Shown piece after piece: positions 1 to 8,175 of a stretch of DNA of 64,000 nucleotides. The first letter of the stretch is position 1. Each line of letters opens with the position of its first letter. The translations under genes and the position numbers were made by a program. The notes below the pieces were generated by a model, which was not told where the DNA came from, did no database searches, and saw nothing but the letters and a program-made list of their open reading frames with translations. Origin of the DNA: Actinomycetospora termitidis (GTDB taxonomy: Bacteria > Actinomycetota > Actinomycetes > Mycobacteriales > Pseudonocardiaceae); assembly GCF_030286555.1 (NCBI RefSeq), contig NZ_JASVWF010000008.1:1-64000 (forward strand), given 5' to 3'.

Positions 1-333
1 GGCGCGATGCAGGTCTCCCAGACCGGCGACATCGCCAACTGGATGATCCCCGGCAAGATGGTCAAGGGCATGGGCGGGGCGATGGACCTCGTGCACGGCG
101 CCAAGACCGTCATCGTGCTCATGGAGCACGTCGCCAAGGACGGCTCGCACAAGGTCGTCGAGAAGTGCGACCTGCCGCTGACCGGCCAGGGCGTCGTGCA
201 GCGGATCATCACCGACATCGCCGTCCTCGACGTCACCGAGGCCGGGCTCGTCCTGCGCGAGCTCGCCGACGGCGTCACCGAGGACGAGGTCCGCGAGAAG
301 ACCGGGGCCGAACTGACCAGCGCCCTGGGCTGA
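1..333 (+). CDS. scoB: 3-oxoacid CoA-transferase subunit B, C-terminal part (cut by window start)
   Basis: The reading frame is open from the first base, so only the last 110 or so residues are present. They contain [20 protein letters not shown] and the tail around [20 protein letters not shown], which are typical of the beta subunit of succinyl-CoA:3-ketoacid (acetoacetate) CoA-transferase. The enzyme moves CoA from succinyl-CoA to a 3-oxoacid in ketone-body or beta-ketoadipate metabolism. The catalytic glutamate lies upstream of the window. The alpha subunit gene is presumably just upstream too. The identification is solid; the physiological 3-oxoacid is not defined. Confidence 0.9.
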   Translation, partial: GAMQVSQTGDIANWMIPGKMVKGMGGAMDLVHGAKTVIVLMEHVAKDGSHKVVEKCDLPLTGQGVVQRIITDIAVLDVTEAGLVLRELADGVTEDEVREKTGAELTSALG

Positions 334-418
334 CCTTTGCAGGCTGTCTATCGAGCTCCCGGCCGAAGAGACCGTCCGCGAGTCCGGAAGTCGTAGCCAC
401 GGAATCGAGAAGGAGTCT

Positions 419-1095
419 TTGTTGACCGAAGCCATCGACCCGACCACCCTTACCGTCGGGGTCCTCGGCGGCACCGGTGCGCAGGGCAAGGGCCTCGCGC
501 TGCGGTGGGCGAAGGCCGGGATCCGCCTGATCATCGGATCGCGCGCCGCCGAGCGCGCGGAGGCCTCGGCGGCCGAGCACTGCCAGCTCACCGGCACCGA
601 GAACATCACCGGAGCGGACAACGCCACGTGCGCCGCGCAGGCCGACGTGGTCCTCGCCGCGGTGCCGTGGGAGTCGCACGCGGACACCCTGACGGGGCTC
701 GTCGAGCCGCTTCGCGGCAAGATCTTCATCGACTGCGTCAACCCGCTCGGGTTCGACAAGAATCGGCCCGTACCCGCTCCCGGTCGAGGAGGGCAGCGCC
801 GCCCAGCAGGCCGAGCAGTTGCTCCCCGAGACCCGGGTGACGGCCGCGTTCCATAACGTCTCCGCGGTGCTGCTCTCCGACCTCGACCAGGCCGAGGTCG
901 ATTGCGACGTCCTCGTGCTGGGCGACGACCGCGAGGCCACCGACGTGGTGCGCGCGCTCGCCAACGCGATCCCCGGCGTGCGCGGGGTTTCGCGGGCCGA
1001 CTGCGCAACGCCTACCAGGTCGAGTGCCTCACGGCGAACCTCATCGCGATCAACCGCCGCTACAAGGTGCACGCCGGCGTGAAGATCGTCTGGCC
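419..1095 (+). pseudogene. npdG: NADPH-dependent F420 reductase, two frameshifts and lost C-terminus
   Basis: F420:NADPH oxidoreductase moves hydride between F420H2 and NADP. The start is TTG at 419 or 422 behind AAGGAG. The Rossmann motif (VGVLGGTGAQGKGLALRWA), IIGSRAAERA and CVNPLGFDKN are clear in the first frame. Homology then continues in a second frame from about 765 (GPYPLPVEEGS, LLPETRVTAAFHNVSAVLL), as if one base were inserted near 763. It jumps to a third frame near 990 (RLRNAYQVECLTANLIAINR), as if one T were lost from a T-run. After KVHAGVKI the protein stops resembling the family and reads into unrelated DNA near 1095. Either sequencing indels or real decay could explain the first two breaks. 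The missing normal C-terminus looks like a rearrangement. Confidence 0.75.
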
Positions 1096-1599
1096 CGAGG
1101 GGGCTGATCCTCAGCGGAAGCTCCGCTCCCTCAGCGGGGTAGATGCCTTCGGGGAAGCCGTCGCGGGCGAATCGCTCCGCGCCTCGCTGATCGCGCCCGC
1201 CTCTCGACGTACGGACGGATCGCAGCCGAGAGGCAGTAGTCGTCATGTGCGGAGGCAGAACGGATGGCCGGCGGGATCGCGCACGCCGCGCAATCGGTCT
1301 GGAGCGGTCTGCGCGCGCTGCTTGGTAACGCCCAGCGCGATCGCCCGCTATGTCAGCGGATGGCGTCCTCAACGCGATAGTGCGGCAGGACGGTGGGGCG
1401 TGCGCGTGGCCCCCCGCAGCCGTAGGCCATCGATGCCCCGGCGAGGCTCGGCGGTCCACGGGTCAGCTCTGCTGGTCGCGCAGCGACGCCGTTAGGCGCC
1501 CTTGACCGGGAGACCGGGGCGATCAAGCTCCGGGCGCACAGCACGGCCGTGCAGCGGCTCCAACGAGGTGCTCGGCCTGCCCGGCCATGAGGGCGCAGC
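1096..1599. other. Gap of 504 bases, no convincing gene
   Basis: The open frames here have no family-like motif and look like shadows. Near 1110-1140 there is CAGCGGAAGCTCCGCTCCCT, a GC-rich sequence able to fold into a hairpin, lying right where npdG loses homology. This resembles the structured right ends of IS200/IS605-type elements, but no transposase fragment is recognisable. I regard it as a possible insertion or deletion scar only. Confidence 0.3.
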
Positions 1600-2328
1600 T
1601 CAGCCGACGGGCTGGGGCTGCAACGGGTTCCCGGGGAAGGGCTGGACGTCGGGACGGCTCGAGGAACCACCGCTGCCCGACGAGCCGCCGCCGGAGCCGG
1701 CTCCCGGGATGGTCGGCGCGCGGCCCACAGAGGGCGGCGACACCCGCACCGTCGGAATCGACGACGAACCGCCACCTGACCGCGACGAGCTGGAGCCGAA
1801 GTCGGGCAGCGTGATCGGCGGTACCGGCCGGACTGTCGGCGACTGCAGCTGCGGCCCGTACTCGTTCTGCGCGCACAGCTCGGCGTGCGAGACGTCGAGG
1901 AAGGTGCGGCCCTCGTCGAAGGACATGACCTGCGGGCTCGACCCGAGCACGCGGACCACCATCTCCTCGTTGATGAACGGCCGCCCGATCATGTTGCAGG
2001 TGGCGACACCGAGGCGGGACCAGTAGTCGTCGCTGCGGCGTGCGGCGACACCGGGAGCAGCTGCATGCCATGCCGCGAGGAACCGCTCCTCCGGGGTAGC
2101 GGTGGCGCCGGAACCAGTTGAGGGCGGAGCGACTTCGACGATCGAGACGGGGCTAGGAGGCGGATCGTTGAGGACGACGAGAACGACTCCAGCGAGTGCA
2201 GCGAGTAGGACGAACACGGCGAGGCCGATGAGCAGTACGTAGCGCAGCGGCGAGACGCCAGGGACCGGCGGATCGTGCTCGTCGGAGTCCGGTGCGGTGT
2301 CGTCGGCCGGGTCGAGTGTCGCGGTCAT
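1600..2328 (-). CDS. Membrane-anchored protein with DUF732-like domain and Ser/Gly/Pro-rich tail
   Basis: A 242-residue protein. Residues 1-27 are acidic and cytoplasmic, and one transmembrane helix spans about 29-52 (LRYVLLIGLAVFVLLAALAG). An extracytoplasmic domain of about 60 residues follows (ATCNMIGRPFINEEMVVRVL, DVSHAELCAQNEYGPQ), with two cysteines spaced as in DUF732-type small secreted domains. The last 80 residues are low-complexity Ser/Gly/Pro. ATG is preceded by GGGGGAA. It lies 42 bases after the 86-aa gene at 2371-2631 and is probably co-transcribed with it. Function unknown; the DUF732 similarity is by eye. Confidence 0.6.
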   Translation of the reverse strand: MTATLDPADDTAPDSDEHDPPVPGVSPLRYVLLIGLAVFVLLAALAGVVLVVLNDPPPSPVSIVEVAPPSTGSGATATPEERFLAAWHAAAPGVAARRSDDYWSRLGVATCNMIGRPFINEEMVVRVLGSSPQVMSFDEGRTFLDVSHAELCAQNEYGPQLQSPTVRPVPPITLPDFGSSSSRSGGGSSSIPTVRVSPPSVGRAPTIPGAGSGGGSSGSGGSSSRPDVQPFPGNPLQPQPVG

Positions 2329-2370
2329 GAGTTCCCCCAGGTAGATCCCTGTCGAGTGGTCGCGACGAGA

Positions 2371-2631
2371 TCAGTGTCCGTTACCCATCTGACTGCCCGA
2401 CTTCATGCCGTGCCGGGACAAGCACCGAGCGCCCACGAGACCGCGACGAGCTGCCGCGCCGCAGTCCTGCTGTCCAGGCGGGGGCTCAATTGCGCCGCTC
2501 CCCACGAAGGCGAGCGCGGGCAGTCCGCTCTTGATCCGCTTCGCCAGCGGCTGCTTCCCGTCCTGCGCCGCCAGCTTGAGGGTGGGCGCATCGTCGGCCG
2601 GTCCATGGCCGTACCCGTAGTCGCTGCTCAT
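2371..2631 (-). CDS. Small hypothetical protein, 86 aa
   Basis: The ATG at 2631 has a good ribosome site (GGGGGACGGAG, spacing about 6). The product starts MSSDYGYGHGPADDAPTLKL and is polar, with a basic middle (AKRIKSG), a short hydrophobic stretch (LPALAFVGSGAI) and two cysteines near the C-terminus. I recognise no domain. It sits upstream of the DUF732-like gene on the same strand, so it is probably the first gene of a two-gene operon transcribed divergently from the gene at 2909. It is called from its start site and its position in the operon, not from homology. Confidence 0.45.
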   Translation of the reverse strand: MSSDYGYGHGPADDAPTLKLAAQDGKQPLAKRIKSGLPALAFVGSGAIEPPPGQQDCGAAARRGLVGARCLSRHGMKSGSQMGNGH

Positions 2632-2908
2632 CGAACTCCGTCCCCCGAAAGCTGCTGTCGCCCAGGAGTCGCCGACCGCGACCTCGTCGTCACCGGAACG
2701 CGATCCGGCCAGACGTGCTATGCCCTGCGCGACAGAGCCGGTCCGTATCGGCCCCCGGACGCACAGAGAGGGTCCGGCTCGAAGGAGCCCACGCGACCTG
2801 TTGTCGCTCGTCCGAGTGAAGCTCGGACTCCCAACTGCCCCGGGCGCTAACGCACCGCTGCAGTCCGGCGAACTTCCCGCCGTCACTGCCGCGCTTCGGG
2901 GGAACGCC

Positions 2909-3793
2909 ATGACCAGCACGATCACCGCTCCACGCCACGCCCACCACCAGGCGGCGCCGACGCGTTGGAGCCAGGACGCCGCCACCGAGCCGATCCCGCT
3001 CCTGGTGCGACCTCACCGACCTGAGCAGCCCCAAGCATCGCGACCGGCTACTTCGCGCTGGTTCGCCGCGGGCGTGCTCGCGATGGGGCTCCTCGTGGGG
3101 ACCGGCGCCGGCGCATACGCCCTGGGCCACCACGACGCGACACCCGCACTGGTGGCAGCCGCAGCAACACCGGTCGTACTCCCCATCCCCACCACCACAA
3201 TGCCCAACGCCACCACCGCCGGTCCGCAACTTCTCGACATCGCCGGGCGTGCAGTCGACGCCGAGGTCGCTGCGCAGGTCCGCATCGTCTACACCGCCAT
3301 CGAGAACAATGACATCGAGGCGCTGAAGCGTTCGGAGGCCGCTGCCGGGTCCGACGACGGCCTGACCAGCTTCCCGCACCTCACCAACGCCTCCACCCGC
3401 AACCAGCTCATCGACGCCCTGCAAACGCGCCCCACCCACCGCGGGAACTCCTACCGCTACCGCACCGGCGGGTACGTCCTCGAGTTCCAGCAGGCCGACG
3501 GCTCCCTCGGAACCGGCCTGAGCAGCATCAGCGGCCCCTGGACGGCCTCGCCGACCACGCCGGCGAAGTCGACGACGAGTGCCTCGCGGGCCTCCTCCAG
3601 CACGCAGAACACCGCCACCTTCCCCTACGGAAACGGGCCCACCGGCCGCTACGGCGACGGCTGCGGACCCTACGAGCACAACCTCGACGGCTACTGCAGC
3701 CCAGACACCGACGTCCTGGACGACAACGGAAACCCCGACCCGAAGAAGGCCGTCGTCCCCGGCAACCTCAAGAATCCGACTCACGGCGATTAA
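2909..3793 (+). CDS. Single-pass membrane hypothetical protein with extracytoplasmic domain
   Basis: I chose ATG at 2909 (MTSTITAPRHAHH) rather than the longer open frame upstream, because the protein then begins with a cytoplasmic tail. A transmembrane helix (about residues 48-68, WFAAGVLAMGLLVGTGAGAY) comes next. The outside part has a Thr/Pro-rich stalk, a domain of about 100 residues (EVAAQVRIVYTAIENNDIEA, NASTRNQLIDALQTRP) reminiscent of NTF2-like folds, a Ser/Thr linker, and a tail with paired cysteines (DGCGPYEHNLDGYCSPD). It is divergent from 2371-2631 and upstream of the Excalibur/sortase operon. Function unknown, probably cell envelope or part of a mobile-element gene set. Confidence 0.6.
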   Translation: MTSTITAPRHAHHQAAPTRWSQDAATEPIPLLVRPHRPEQPQASRPATSRWFAAGVLAMGLLVGTGAGAYALGHHDATPALVAAAATPVVLPIPTTTMPNATTAGPQLLDIAGRAVDAEVAAQVRIVYTAIENNDIEALKRSEAAAGSDDGLTSFPHLTNASTRNQLIDALQTRPTHRGNSYRYRTGGYVLEFQQADGSLGTGLSSISGPWTASPTTPAKSTTSASRASSSTQNTATFPYGNGPTGRYGDGCGPYEHNLDGYCSPDTDVLDDNGNPDPKKAVVPGNLKNPTHGD

Positions 3794-4037
3794 AGGCAGC
3801 AGCAAGCCACCACGCTTGCACGTTCCCTCGCGACTCAGAACGTCAGGCGCGCCTGCCGACCACCGCTTCTCTCGCCACCCGCGGCAACTCAATAGCCGGC
3901 GGGCCCTCGCCACGGGGTTGGACGTGGACGAGCGGCGCAGCCCAGCGCACGCGGTCACGAGAAGGTGTGCGGCGTGTAACGATAAGGACGCTGCCGTCGA
4001 GGTCTGGGCACGTGATCAACGTGACCTGGGGGATCTC

Positions 4038-4835
4038 TTGTTGGCAGTGGTTCGTGAACGTGTAGCGGCTTTCTTCTGCGCGCTGGTCGTGGTGGGTGGG
4101 CTCCTGGTCGGTGGCGGCGTCGCTTCGGCGCAGGACAGCAGTGACCCCAAGTGCCAGGCCGTGGCAACCGCGGAGAAGGCGAAGAAGACCGCGGACGACG
4201 CCTACGCCGACGCGAAGACGAAGCTGACGAACGCGTCCTCGGCCGTGACAGAGGCGGAGGCAGCAGCGAACGCGGCGCCGAACGACACCGCTCTGCAGAC
4301 TGCGCTGGCCGCGGCGCGCGCCGCCCACAACAAGGCGATGACCGCCGAGGCGGCCGCGGACTCGACCCGCAAGGGCGCCGCGATGAACCTGGCACAGGCC
4401 CTCGATGCCGCAGCGAAGGCCGGCCTGACCTGCACCAAGAAGACGACCACCACCACCACCACCACGACGCCGCCGAAGAAGCCGGGCAACGACCAGGCTG
4501 ATGGTGGCCAGACCGGTGGAGGTAGCCAAACCGGCGGTGGCGGCGGGCCGACGAAGCCCGGTGCCCCTGGACCCGACCTCAACTGCCGCGACTTCGTGTC
4601 CCGACCCGCCGCGCAGGCCGTGCTCGACACGGACCAGTCAGACCCTCACCACCTCGACGCCGACCACGACGGCTACGCGTGCGAGGACTACTTCGGCGAC
4701 CCCTCTAAGGACCCGCAGGTCTCGCAGGACAAGACCGTGAACCACACCGAGGACGACGGCAGCGAGGCTGACACCTCCGGCAACCAGGTCACCGTCGTGC
4801 CCGAAGGCTCAGCCGACACCGGCTCGGCGCTGTGA
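4038..4835 (+). CDS. Secreted Excalibur-domain surface protein, probable sortase partner
   Basis: The start is TTG at 4038 (or TTG 4041, GTG 4047) behind CTGGGGGA. A signal peptide (about residues 4-30, ending VASAQD) is followed by an Ala-rich helical region of about 95 residues with coiled-coil character. Next come a run of nine threonines with prolines, a Gly/Gln repeat linker, and an Excalibur domain at about 178-215 whose DADHDGYACEDY carries the DxDxDGxxCE calcium-binding signature. The C-terminus (NQVTVVPEGSADTGSAL) has no hydrophobic anchor but resembles the VPxG..TG endings of proteins encoded beside class F sortases. Its stop overlaps the start of the sortase gene (GTGA), so the two are translationally coupled. 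Confidence 0.8.
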   Translation: MLAVVRERVAAFFCALVVVGGLLVGGGVASAQDSSDPKCQAVATAEKAKKTADDAYADAKTKLTNASSAVTEAEAAANAAPNDTALQTALAAARAAHNKAMTAEAAADSTRKGAAMNLAQALDAAAKAGLTCTKKTTTTTTTTTPPKKPGNDQADGGQTGGGSQTGGGGGPTKPGAPGPDLNCRDFVSRPAAQAVLDTDQSDPHHLDADHDGYACEDYFGDPSKDPQVSQDKTVNHTEDDGSEADTSGNQVTVVPEGSADTGSAL

Positions 4836-5389
4836 GAGGCCGGCTTCTGCTGCTCGTGGGAGTCCTCCTCCTCGCCTTGAGCGCCGGGTGCAGCCAAGCC
4901 GATGCGCCGGGTACCGCGGCCGCCGCGGTCGACCAGGGACTCTCGGTGAGCATCCCGGCGATTGGCGTGCAGTCCTCACTCGTACCCCTGGGGCTCAACC
5001 CCGACCGCACCGTCGCCACCCCGCCTGTCAGCACGCCGATGCAAGCCGGCCTCTATATCAACGGTCCCGCACCCGGCGATCCCGGCCCCGCCGTCATCCT
5101 GGGACACATCAACGGCGGTGGGCAGCCCGGGGTGTTTGCGCGTCTCGCCCAGCTCAAGCCGGGCGAGGAAGTCGACGTGTACCGCGTCGACGGGTCGGTA
5201 GCCACCTTCACCGTCCGCGAAGTGACTCGGGCCCCGAAAGACGCCTTCCCCACCGCCAAGGTCTACTCGGACACCACCAACCCTCAGCTACGTCTGATCA
5301 CCTGCGGCGGAGTCCTGGACCGGACCGCCCGGTCCTACCTCGACAACGTCATCGTCTACGCAGACCTATCCAGCGTACGCGCCGCATGA
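4832..5389 (+). CDS. Class F sortase with lipoprotein signal
   Basis: A 185-residue cysteine transpeptidase. The N-terminus is a lipoprotein signal (LLLALSAGC, lipid-modified Cys about residue 20). The sortase domain has the catalytic His in VILGHINGG (about residue 90), the catalytic Cys in LRLITCGG (about 155) and the Arg in DRTARSYLDNVIVYA. Sortases cleave a sorting signal and join the protein to the envelope. The start GTG overlaps the stop of the Excalibur gene and its own stop overlaps the next ATG (ATGA), giving a tight three-gene operon. The obvious substrate candidate is the upstream protein. Class F is inferred from size and actinobacterial context. Confidence 0.88.
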   Translation: MRGRLLLLVGVLLLALSAGCSQADAPGTAAAAVDQGLSVSIPAIGVQSSLVPLGLNPDRTVATPPVSTPMQAGLYINGPAPGDPGPAVILGHINGGGQPGVFARLAQLKPGEEVDVYRVDGSVATFTVREVTRAPKDAFPTAKVYSDTTNPQLRLITCGGVLDRTARSYLDNVIVYADLSSVRAA

Positions 5390-6057
5390 CCGGGCCATCA
5401 GCACTGGGACGGCTCGGGCAGTTCCAAGTGAGCCAGAACAGCACCTCGGATAGCCTGCCAGCCGGGCAGGCAGAGTCGATGGGCGGCAATCGAGGGCCGC
5501 GCGCCCAGCTACCTGCAAGCGATAAGAGATTTGACGTCGCGATCGCCGAGTTCAACGCACTACGCGCCGAGATGGTCAGCATCTCCACCGCTCAAGCAAC
5601 TCTGGTTGGCGTCGGCCTGACCGCGATCGGAGTCATATACGGCTTCCTTCTAGGCGACGACCCGGACCGCCGAATAGGCTACGCCATCCCTGCCTTGAGT
5701 CTCATTCTGAGTTCGTTGTACAGCAACGAAGGCTACAAGGTAACGAAGATGGGCACCTACATCAGGAGAGAGCTGTGGCCATACCTTCAGCGGGAACTTG
5801 ACCCGAAACTGCCCGCATGGGAGACGTTCATCAGCGAAGCTCGCGTCAACCCGCGTGAGCTAGCCGTCGCGGTCGTCCTCAACTCGAGCTTTTATCTCCT
5901 CCTGGTCGGCGCTGCCATCGTCGCCCTCTCCATGGCCTGGGGCCCCAACACCTGGGTCAACTGGCTCTCCATCGGAGCTATCGCGCTTACCGTTGCCATC
6001 CCAACTACCGTATCGGTGCTCATCGTCAGACTCAGCAGAAAGGCTGAAGCCTCATAG
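5386..6057 (+). CDS. Integral membrane hypothetical protein
   Basis: ATG at 5386 overlaps the sortase stop, so this is the third gene of the operon. The protein (223 aa) has a soluble N-terminus of about 60 residues, a helical segment (FDVAIAEFNALRAEMVSIST), then four hydrophobic segments: about 67-85 (ATLVGVGLTAIGVIYGFLLG), 93-107, 165-185 and 193-213. A conserved-looking loop (YSNEGYKVTKMGTYIRREL) lies between the second and third. It resembles the small 4-TM proteins found in mobile and surface gene clusters, but I cannot name the family. Its base composition is lower in GC than the surrounding genes, as is the Mrr-like gene that follows, suggesting a foreign segment. Confidence 0.6.
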   Translation: MTGPSALGRLGQFQVSQNSTSDSLPAGQAESMGGNRGPRAQLPASDKRFDVAIAEFNALRAEMVSISTAQATLVGVGLTAIGVIYGFLLGDDPDRRIGYAIPALSLILSSLYSNEGYKVTKMGTYIRRELWPYLQRELDPKLPAWETFISEARVNPRELAVAVVLNSSFYLLLVGAAIVALSMAWGPNTWVNWLSIGAIALTVAIPTTVSVLIVRLSRKAEAS

Positions 6058-6590
6058 GCGATGTTTCTAGCCAAGCCGCACCAGGGCATGCAGGTCGCGA
6101 CTAATTCAGACCACACTCGAGTTCGCGTGGTCATCGTGGGAGCGGATGCAGCAGTATGACGCAGGCTCACCCTTGAATTGGACCCTCAAGCTGCGACCGA
6201 ATCTCACGCATCGGACGTGACGACCAGGACCGTCGGCTACCACAGCCTGCACGGATGGACGCGACGCTCGCCGACCTGAGAAGCGGTCACGAATTGCGCA
6301 AGACAAGGGACACGATCAGCGCGTCCGACGTCAAAGGGGGTGGGCGATCGTGGCCCGGCTGTTGCAGGCCGACGCCACGGTCTCCCGCGTCAGATCGGAA
6401 GACTGCCGACCAGCGGGGGTCGCGCTGCGCCCTAGCGCCGACGACGTCCCCAGGCATCGGGGCTTTCGACCCCGGCAGGCGCGATCGATTCTCGGCTCGA
6501 CGTGTTCGACGACAAAGACGTCCGCAGGTGCGTCGAGGTGCTCGCGGGCCGAGGCTTGCGTGTTACGCCGAAGGCTATGCCCGCTGCCCC
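6058..6590. other. Gap of 533 bases with gene debris
   Basis: No complete gene is visible. On the plus strand, around 6350-6600, short stretches in different frames look protein-like (AIVARLLQADATVSRV, and later DVFDDKDVRRCVEVLAGRGL), as expected of a decayed gene with frameshifts. I could not place them in a family. The first 200 bases are less GC-rich and hold no recognisable site. Confidence 0.35.
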
Positions 6591-7289
6591 TTACATGGAG
6601 TGCAGCTCATCGAGACGGCGTTCAAGGTCTGCGACATGAGGCTCGAAATGTCGACTCAGTTCCATCACATTGGTGGCGGCCAAAGCCACCTCTGGAAACA
6701 TTCGTGCGTCAATTGAGTTCGACCAGTCGATCGGGAAGGAGCTAGTAAGCGCCTGCACCACGCCCTCCTCAACGATACGAATAACAGAAAGGGATCGGTA
6801 GCCGACAACCTGTCCAACGTCCGGCCGCAGACCGTGCTCAATGCGAGTCGGCTTATCGAACTCCCAATAGCGCTCCTGACACGCGCGGATTCGCCACCAC
6901 AGCGTCTTCAGCTCCGAGCTCCCTATTGCATCGCTTAACTCGTCCGCGAGCTCTTCTAAGGAAGTGAGGCGCAGATTCGTACGTCTGGCCGCGGCTATGG
7001 CTCCTGCTTGAAAACCACTCTCACTCAGCAGAAGGCCGCGGTCCGCTCCAACGTCCGCCACAACTTGTTGGAATGTCAAGACGTGCGCCTTTGTTGCCGG
7101 GCGCTTGAGGCGCTTGCACTCAATCAGCCATTCGACCTTAACGCCCGCGAATTCGCCGACTCCAACCACATCGACATCGTGAGCAGCCCGCGCACCATGA
7201 ACTTTCGTGTCCGTGGTGGCGACCATGCCGGCGGATCGAAGAACCTGCGCGGCTTCTTCTTGACAGGTCTTCCAATCGGACGTCGACAC
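6591..7289 (-). CDS. Mrr-like restriction endonuclease-fold protein (PD-(D/E)XK)
   Basis: I chose GTG at 7289 (VSTSDWKTCQEEAAQVL) because GAAGGGA lies 6-7 bases upstream; the longer frame starts without one. The 232-residue product has an N-terminal Mrr_cat-type domain: DWKTCQEEAAQVLRSAG, then HDVDVVGVG with the catalytic Asp, WLIECKRLK with the E-x-K pair, and VLTFQQVVADVGADRGLLLS. The C-terminal half (KTLWWRIRACQERYWEFDKP) is unassigned. Proteins of this fold cut modified or foreign DNA. No methyltransferase or partner gene is adjacent, so this is an orphan nuclease or a remnant of a defence module. Base composition is lower in GC than its neighbours. Confidence 0.75.
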   Translation of the reverse strand: MSTSDWKTCQEEAAQVLRSAGMVATTDTKVHGARAAHDVDVVGVGEFAGVKVEWLIECKRLKRPATKAHVLTFQQVVADVGADRGLLLSESGFQAGAIAAARRTNLRLTSLEELADELSDAIGSSELKTLWWRIRACQERYWEFDKPTRIEHGLRPDVGQVVGYRSLSVIRIVEEGVVQALTSSFPIDWSNSIDARMFPEVALAATNVMELSRHFEPHVADLERRLDELHSM

Positions 7290-7480
7290 ACACAGTCCCT
7301 TCTCTGTCGCACAGGTAACTGACGGTACGGACCCCGGGACACGAGCGAACGACGCTCCGCCATCGCGGGGCCGAGTCATCGAAGTCTAAGGACCGCTTCG
7401 GGCGCCCCTCCTCCCTTCTCGACCAAGCCCGCTACCCGCGAACCCGGAGCCCGCCTAGCCCGTCGGCAACGGACCACATT

Positions 7481-7735
7481 GGGTACCGCTTACGTCACAC
7501 CACGGCGGCCGACAGGTCTGCACAGGACAAGATCGCTCTTGCTCGATCATGTCGCTGAGCAGCACAGACGAACATGGTGGGCCATCACAGCCGACGTGAA
7601 TCCTGTTCACTGGGTTCGGGGTTCGAGTCCCTGACGGCGCACCCTTCGTTGCAGGTCAGCGGTTTACGTCACGGTTGGCGACGTGGTCGCTAGTCGCTCG
7701 AACGGCCGGAAACTCCTCGTGAGACTGGCGGTCGA
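7481..7735 (+). repeat. Dispersed repeat copy A with tRNA-like 3' end
   Basis: Starts with GGTACCGCTTACGTCACAC, continues through CAAGATCGCT and GCTGAGCAGCACAGA, and ends at 7643 with a tRNA-like tail: stem CGGGG, loop TTCGAGT, stem CCCTG (a perfect 5-bp T-arm with one G-T pair), then ACGGCGC and ACC as acceptor strand. No matching 5' tRNA half precedes it. A further 90 bases (to about 7735) are also shared with copy B at 19.95 kb. Same orientation as the other copies. Confidence 0.8.
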
Positions 7736-8175
7736 AGATCACCGTCGGCTGGGTGGCTGACTCCTAACAGGGTTTCGCTCGCAGGCAGGTCTTCTTTCAG
7801 CTTCGGTCGACCCAGCGTGGAGCCGGGCGGCTGCGGGCTCGATGAGAACGGCGCCTCCTGCTCGCCGTCGGCGGACAGCGGCGCCGCCGCCGCACGGGTG
7901 ACGAGGTCAACGAGACCCTGATGCTGACGCTCGACGGCCAGCGAATCCAGCCCCGTGCCGCGCAGGGAGGGCAGGCGGGCTCTCTCGGCTGCGATCATGG
8001 CTTGGCCGAAGCGCCGATAGGTGTCACGAGGCAGCTCCTCGCGTCCGGCGACGGGCGTTCGGCGGGGTTCGAGAAGGACCTCGGGCCGGAGTCGGCGGGT
8101 TCGGCTCGGGCCCTGGGATCGGCGGAGGTCGTCGCGGGTCGTCGGGCGGGCCGCCGTCGGTCGGTCTCATGACGG
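7736..8175. other. Gap of 440 bases with a possible short minus-strand ORF
   Basis: On the minus strand, 7998 to 7690 could encode 102 residues (MIAAERARLPSLRGTGLDSL and onward). The frame stays open upstream of the ATG (RRFGQAMIAAERA), as if this were the tail of a larger lost gene. No family is recognisable and there is no ribosome site, so I do not call it a gene. The sulfite oxidase frame runs through this region only because of its frameshift. Confidence 0.3.

Noticed and set aside
1110-1140. IS200/IS605 element
   Set aside because: Only a hairpin-like sequence is seen; there is no transposase or TnpB fragment in the window to support an element call.
275-1459. A 394-aa minus-strand ORF opposite npdG
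   Set aside because: It is a high-GC shadow frame: the sense strand encodes a recognisable F420 reductase, and the antisense product is Arg/Ala-rich with no domain.
4446-4472. ACC triplet repeat as a possible CRISPR or satellite
   Set aside because: It is a run of threonine codons in the linker of the Excalibur protein and is in frame with the gene.
7596-7643. A complete tRNA gene at the repeat copies
   Set aside because: Only the T-arm and the 3' acceptor strand can be formed. No D-arm, anticodon arm or complementary GCGCCGT acceptor 5' strand lies at the right distance upstream.
7690-7998. 102-aa minus-strand ORF as an independent gene
   Set aside because: It has protein-like stretches but no ribosome site and the open frame extends upstream, so it may be gene debris; recorded only as part of a gap.
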